From contig CAZYWA010000545.1 of the NCBI GenBank assembly GCA_964650975.1, positions 1 to 5,337 on the forward strand: 5,337 bases of DNA. Reading direction: 5' to 3'. Shown in pieces: positions 5,088 to 5,337 of the stretch (positions within the stretch are counted from its first letter, which is position 1; every line of letters starts with the position of its first letter). The position numbers and the translations under genes were made by a program. Under the pieces are notes generated by a model, which worked only from the letters and a program-made list of their open reading frames with translations, was not told where the DNA came from and did not search any database. This DNA comes from CAZYWA01 sp964650975 [NCBI: uncultured bacterium] (lineage in GTDB: Bacteria > JADJOY01).

Positions 5088-5337
5088 ATGCGGGGATTCG
5101 TGGCGCCGATGGCCGGGAGGGCGACGGCGCTTACCGTGGCCCTGGGCGCGGCGCTGATCGCGGGCGTGGTGGCGGCGGGGACCGCGGCGGTGGCGGCGCG
5201 CGTCGGCGGCGCGCCGTGGGTGGCCGAGGCGGCGGTGCGGGTGCCGGTGCTCGACGGCGTTCCGCTGCTCGACGTCGATCAGGTGCTCGCGGATGTGCGT
5301 GCGGACGCGGGCGAGGGCGGCGGCGCGGCCGCGCCGC
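5088..5337 (+). CDS. Start of a GC-rich, probably membrane-anchored protein (partial)
   Basis: The frame from ATG 5088 is open for 83 codons to the window edge. Almost every third base is G or C, which supports this frame. The N-terminus is MRGFVAPMAGRATALTVALG, and residues about 12-37 form one long Ala/Val/Gly hydrophobic stretch, so this is a signal anchor or an uncleaved signal peptide. The part after it (AVRVPVLDGVPLLDVDQVLADVR, quoted in pieces near 49-71) is presumably outside the membrane. I do not recognise the family. Met8 (ATG 5109) and TTG 5073 are alternative starts, and no strong ribosome site is seen. It is divergent from the tRNA-Asn promoter. Confidence 0.5.
   Translation, partial: MRGFVAPMAGRATALTVALGAALIAGVVAAGTAAVAARVGGAPWVAEAAVRVPVLDGVPLLDVDQVLADVRADAGEGGGAAAP

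Noticed and set aside
1-5337. CRISPR array, rRNA or insertion sequence with terminal inverted repeats
   Set aside because: No regularly spaced repeats, no rRNA-like sequence and no transposase motifs were seen.

Overview
The window is high-GC bacterial DNA. It carries an FG-GAP beta-propeller exoprotein with an acidic, aromatic-rich tail, a lipoprotein with a lipobox, a tRNA with a genome-encoded CCA, and large-serine-recombinase remains. I infer an environmental Gram-negative from a group such as Myxococcota, Acidobacteriota or a related deltaproteobacterial-type lineage. No marker in the window settles the phylum.

Layout, left to right. Positions 9-521 (+) encode an unrecognised small lipoprotein. 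It converges on a 527-residue secreted FG-GAP protein at 585-2168 (-), which has seven repeats and so probably forms a seven-bladed propeller. Upstream of that gene, 2169-2652 holds no convincing gene. It is full of inverted repeats, including a 41-base imperfect hairpin at 2242-2282, and it contains a 19-base motif (2385-2403) that matches 18 of 19 bases at the 3' end of the tRNA-Asn gene further right. Then come a small acidic protein with an antitoxin-like C-terminal half (2653-2892, +), a proteasome-beta/HslV-like Ntn-hydrolase (3021-3812, -), a truncated HTH-type protein (from 4000, +) and the C-terminal 149 codons of a large serine recombinase (4505-4954, +). The recombinase frame runs antisense into tRNA-Asn(GTT) at 4913-4988 (-). 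The tRNA has its own promoter at 5011-5040. The window ends in the start of a very GC-rich membrane-anchored protein (5088 to the edge, +).

Interpretation. The two 19-base direct repeats, the recombinase remnant abutting the tRNA 3' end, and the lower GC of the Ntn-hydrolase region together suggest that 2385-4922 is a small decayed integrative element of about 2.5 kb, sitting in tRNA-Asn. Its best-preserved cargo is the stand-alone Ntn-hydrolase, which keeps a Thr directly after the initiator Met, the Asp and Lys of the active site, and a GSG motif. The HTH gene and the recombinase are both broken and are joined at about 4497-4510, so part of the element has been deleted. Before insertion, tRNA-Asn would have lain directly upstream of the FG-GAP gene, on the same strand.
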